Positions 62,699 to 64,000 of a stretch of DNA of 64,000 nt are shown in pieces. How positions within the stretch are numbered: the first letter of the stretch is position 1; every line of letters begins with the position of its first letter. This DNA comes from Dokdonella fugitiva (GTDB taxonomy: Bacteria > Pseudomonadota > Gammaproteobacteria > Xanthomonadales > Rhodanobacteraceae). A program made the translations under genes and the position numbers. Under the pieces are notes generated by a model. That model did not search any database. It saw only the letters and a list, made by a program, of their open reading frames with translations, and was not told where the DNA came from. The stretch is from NCBI RefSeq assembly GCF_014138265.1, contig NZ_JACGXL010000002.1, forward strand, positions 372,001 through 436,000. Reading direction: 5' to 3'.

Positions 62699-63463
62699 TC
62701 ACGCGCCCGCGGGCGGATCGTAGATCAACGGCGGGCGATCGTGCCCGCGGCGGTAGCTGTCGACGACGCGGCCGTAGTGGACGACGCGGCGGATCGTGTA
62801 CAAGGTGATGCGCGTGACGTCGCGCACCGGGCGGAAATGGCTGAGGCGGAACTCGCCCTGGTAGCGCGAGTCGATCGGCACCGAGACGACGCCGAGCTTC
62901 TTCTCGCGCGTCGCCGCGATCAGCAGCGCGGCCTCGAATACGAAGTCGTCGGCGGCGAGGTCGGCGAGTTCGAGCGCGGCAAGCGGGTAGTAGCGCTGGC
63001 CGCTCTGCGTGTCGGCGATCGGCAGTGCGCAGCCCCACGAGATGCCCCAGTCGGCGACCGCGTTGGCGCGGCGGCGCGCGGGCGGCTGGTTCTCGCGCGC
63101 GCGGATGCGCGCGCCGATCACGATGTGTTCGGGGTAGCGGCTCGCCGCGGCGAGCAGGCGCGGGATGTCCTCGGCCAGGTGCTGGCCGTCGCCGTCCATC
63201 GCGATCACTGCGTCGAAACCGAGTTCGAGCGCCTTGCGGAACGCGTCGCGCAAGCCCTGCCCCTTGCCGAGCGGCGTGGCGTGGCGGATCAGCGTGTGCG
63301 GCAGGTCGGCGATGCACTCGACCGTGCGGTCGGTCGAGCCGTCGTCGACGACGATCACGTTCGGGCAGATCGCGAGCACCGACTCGACCACGCCACGGAT
63401 CGCGCGCTCCTCGTTGAGCGCGGGGATCACGACGACGATGCGCGCGGGATCGGTCGCGCTCAT
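62699..63463 (-). CDS. Family 2 glycosyltransferase
   Basis: A 254-residue enzyme. RIVVVIPALNEERAIRGVVES, IVVDDGSTDRT and AVIAMDGDGQH are the GT-A nucleotide-sugar and metal-binding motifs. It resembles polyprenyl-phosphate sugar transferases and the GT2 proteins found in aryl-polyene/xanthomonadin clusters. Its ATG overlaps the stop of the ketoacyl-synthase gene by 4 bases, so these two belong to one operon. The donor and acceptor are unknown. Confidence 0.85.
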   Translation of the reverse strand: MSATDPARIVVVIPALNEERAIRGVVESVLAICPNVIVVDDGSTDRTVECIADLPHTLIRHATPLGKGQGLRDAFRKALELGFDAVIAMDGDGQHLAEDIPRLLAAASRYPEHIVIGARIRARENQPPARRRANAVADWGISWGCALPIADTQSGQRYYPLAALELADLAADDFVFEAALLIAATREKKLGVVSVPIDSRYQGEFRLSHFRPVRDVTRITLYTIRRVVHYGRVVDSYRRGHDRPPLIYDPPAGA

Positions 63464-64000
63464 GCGAGCACCTCGATCGCGAGCGCGGTACCGCGGCCGG
63501 CCGGCAGGCGCAGCCGCGCCGAATGGCCGTGCGCGAGCGCCCCGAACAGCGGCAGCAGTGCCACGCCGAACCACGCGCCGCGTGCCTCCGGCACGTCCGC
63601 ACCGTCGCCGTCGCCGTCGTGGCGCAGGCGCAGCGCGGCGACGGTGCGCGCGCCGCGTTCCGGGCTCAGCACGAAGGCGACGCCGTGGCTCGCCTCGGCG
63701 CGCATCGTCTCGGCGAGTGCGCCGCGCGCGCCGGCGTCGTAGGCGGCGAACAGCGTCGACGTGCCGTTCGCGTGCGCTTCGGCGGCGGCTTCGAACAGGC
63801 CCACGGCGAAGCTCGCGCCGGATGCCGACAGCGCGTTCGAGGCGGCGTGGCACTGCGTGGCGACGGTCCAGTAACCGGTCGCCGCGTTGAGCACGGAGTT
63901 GTGGAACTTGGTCGGCGAGAGTTCGAGCGGATTCGCGGCGAGCGTCATGCAGAGATGTTCGGTGATCGCGATGTCGCCATGCATCGAGGCGAACACGCAG
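63460..64000 (-). CDS. Beta-ketoacyl synthase chain-length factor (5' truncated by window end)
   Basis: The frame is open to the window edge, so only the C-terminal ~179 residues are seen. HGDIAITEHLCMTLAANPLEL and SPTKFHNSVLNAATGYWTVA, with LFAAYDAGARG later, match the 'ketoacyl-synthase N-2' chain-length-factor family of aryl polyene and xanthomonadin loci. Such proteins lack their own condensing Cys and pair with a true ketosynthase. It is the first visible gene of an operon with the GT2. The rest of the cluster should lie beyond 64000. Confidence 0.83.
   Translation of the reverse strand, partial: CVFASMHGDIAITEHLCMTLAANPLELSPTKFHNSVLNAATGYWTVATQCHAASNALSASGASFAVGLFEAAAEAHANGTSTLFAAYDAGARGALAETMRAEASHGVAFVLSPERGARTVAALRLRHDGDGDGADVPEARGAWFGVALLPLFGALAHGHSARLRLPAGRGTALAIEVLA

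Overview
The window reads as chromosomal DNA of a high-GC gammaproteobacterium, most likely in the Lysobacterales (Xanthomonadales), Rhodanobacteraceae-like. This placement is inferred from gene content: an NHLP-related RiPP cassette, CadC-type winged-helix/TPR regulators, propeller-plus-GGDEF sensors, a manganese riboswitch before a UPF0016 exporter, and the edge of an aryl-polyene/xanthomonadin-type locus. Most coding DNA is very GC-rich. The exception is about 32.9-36.0 kb, which is visibly richer in A/T.

Region by region. 0-4.4 kb holds the end of a TPR protein (probably the cyclase of the RiPP cassette), a Cys-free RiPP precursor, a SagB-like dehydrogenase, an unannotated 49-residue ORF followed by two coupled cupin/HEAT-like proteins, and a VOC protein. 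4.7-9.2 kb is a molybdenum hydroxylase operon (XdhC, MobA-like, 2Fe-2S subunit, Tat-exported Mo subunit). 9.3-13.7 kb carries a K+/H+ antiporter, comM, ubiK and a PII gene. 13.8-25.3 kb carries a propeller/GGDEF sensor, a riboswitch-controlled Mn exporter, a 1678-residue subtilase and a winged-helix/TPR regulator. 25.5-26.6 kb is a Fur-box hemP locus. 27.8-32.9 kb is a biotin operon (bioB-bioF-orf-bioH-bioC) divergent from comF, with a BirA-like operator between them. 32.9-36.0 kb is a low-GC island with a MerR-like regulator and an overlapping three-gene operon (unknown, HExxH protein, dCTP-deaminase-fold protein). 36.1-39.6 kb carries ubiA, a glutamate-synthase-like FMN protein and a small secreted protein. 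39.8-48.0 kb carries a second propeller/GGDEF sensor, a second winged-helix/TPR regulator and two secreted proteins. 48.3-53.7 kb carries a permease, an SGNH hydrolase, an alkaline phosphatase and a HAF-type secreted protein. 53.9-59.5 kb carries a third winged-helix/TPR regulator, a methyltransferase, membrane proteins and an ECF-like sigma factor. 59.7-64 kb carries FabG, a secreted protein, a CPA2 antiporter, a GT2 and a truncated ketoacyl-synthase chain-length factor.

How the genes work together. The biotin operon supplies four of the pathway steps under a probable BirA operator. The Mo-hydroxylase subunits sit with their cofactor-insertion helpers. Three times in the window a membrane winged-helix/TPR regulator lies just upstream, on the same strand, of one or two secreted proteins, and in each case one of them ends in a shared tail, I-F-x-D-G-F-D. 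This repeated layout is the clearest sign of a recurrent module. The 49-residue ORF with its cupin/HEAT pair and the low-GC HExxH/deaminase-fold operon are the two best candidates for undescribed systems. Starts of several genes are inferred from ribosome binding sites and family comparison only; no searches were run.
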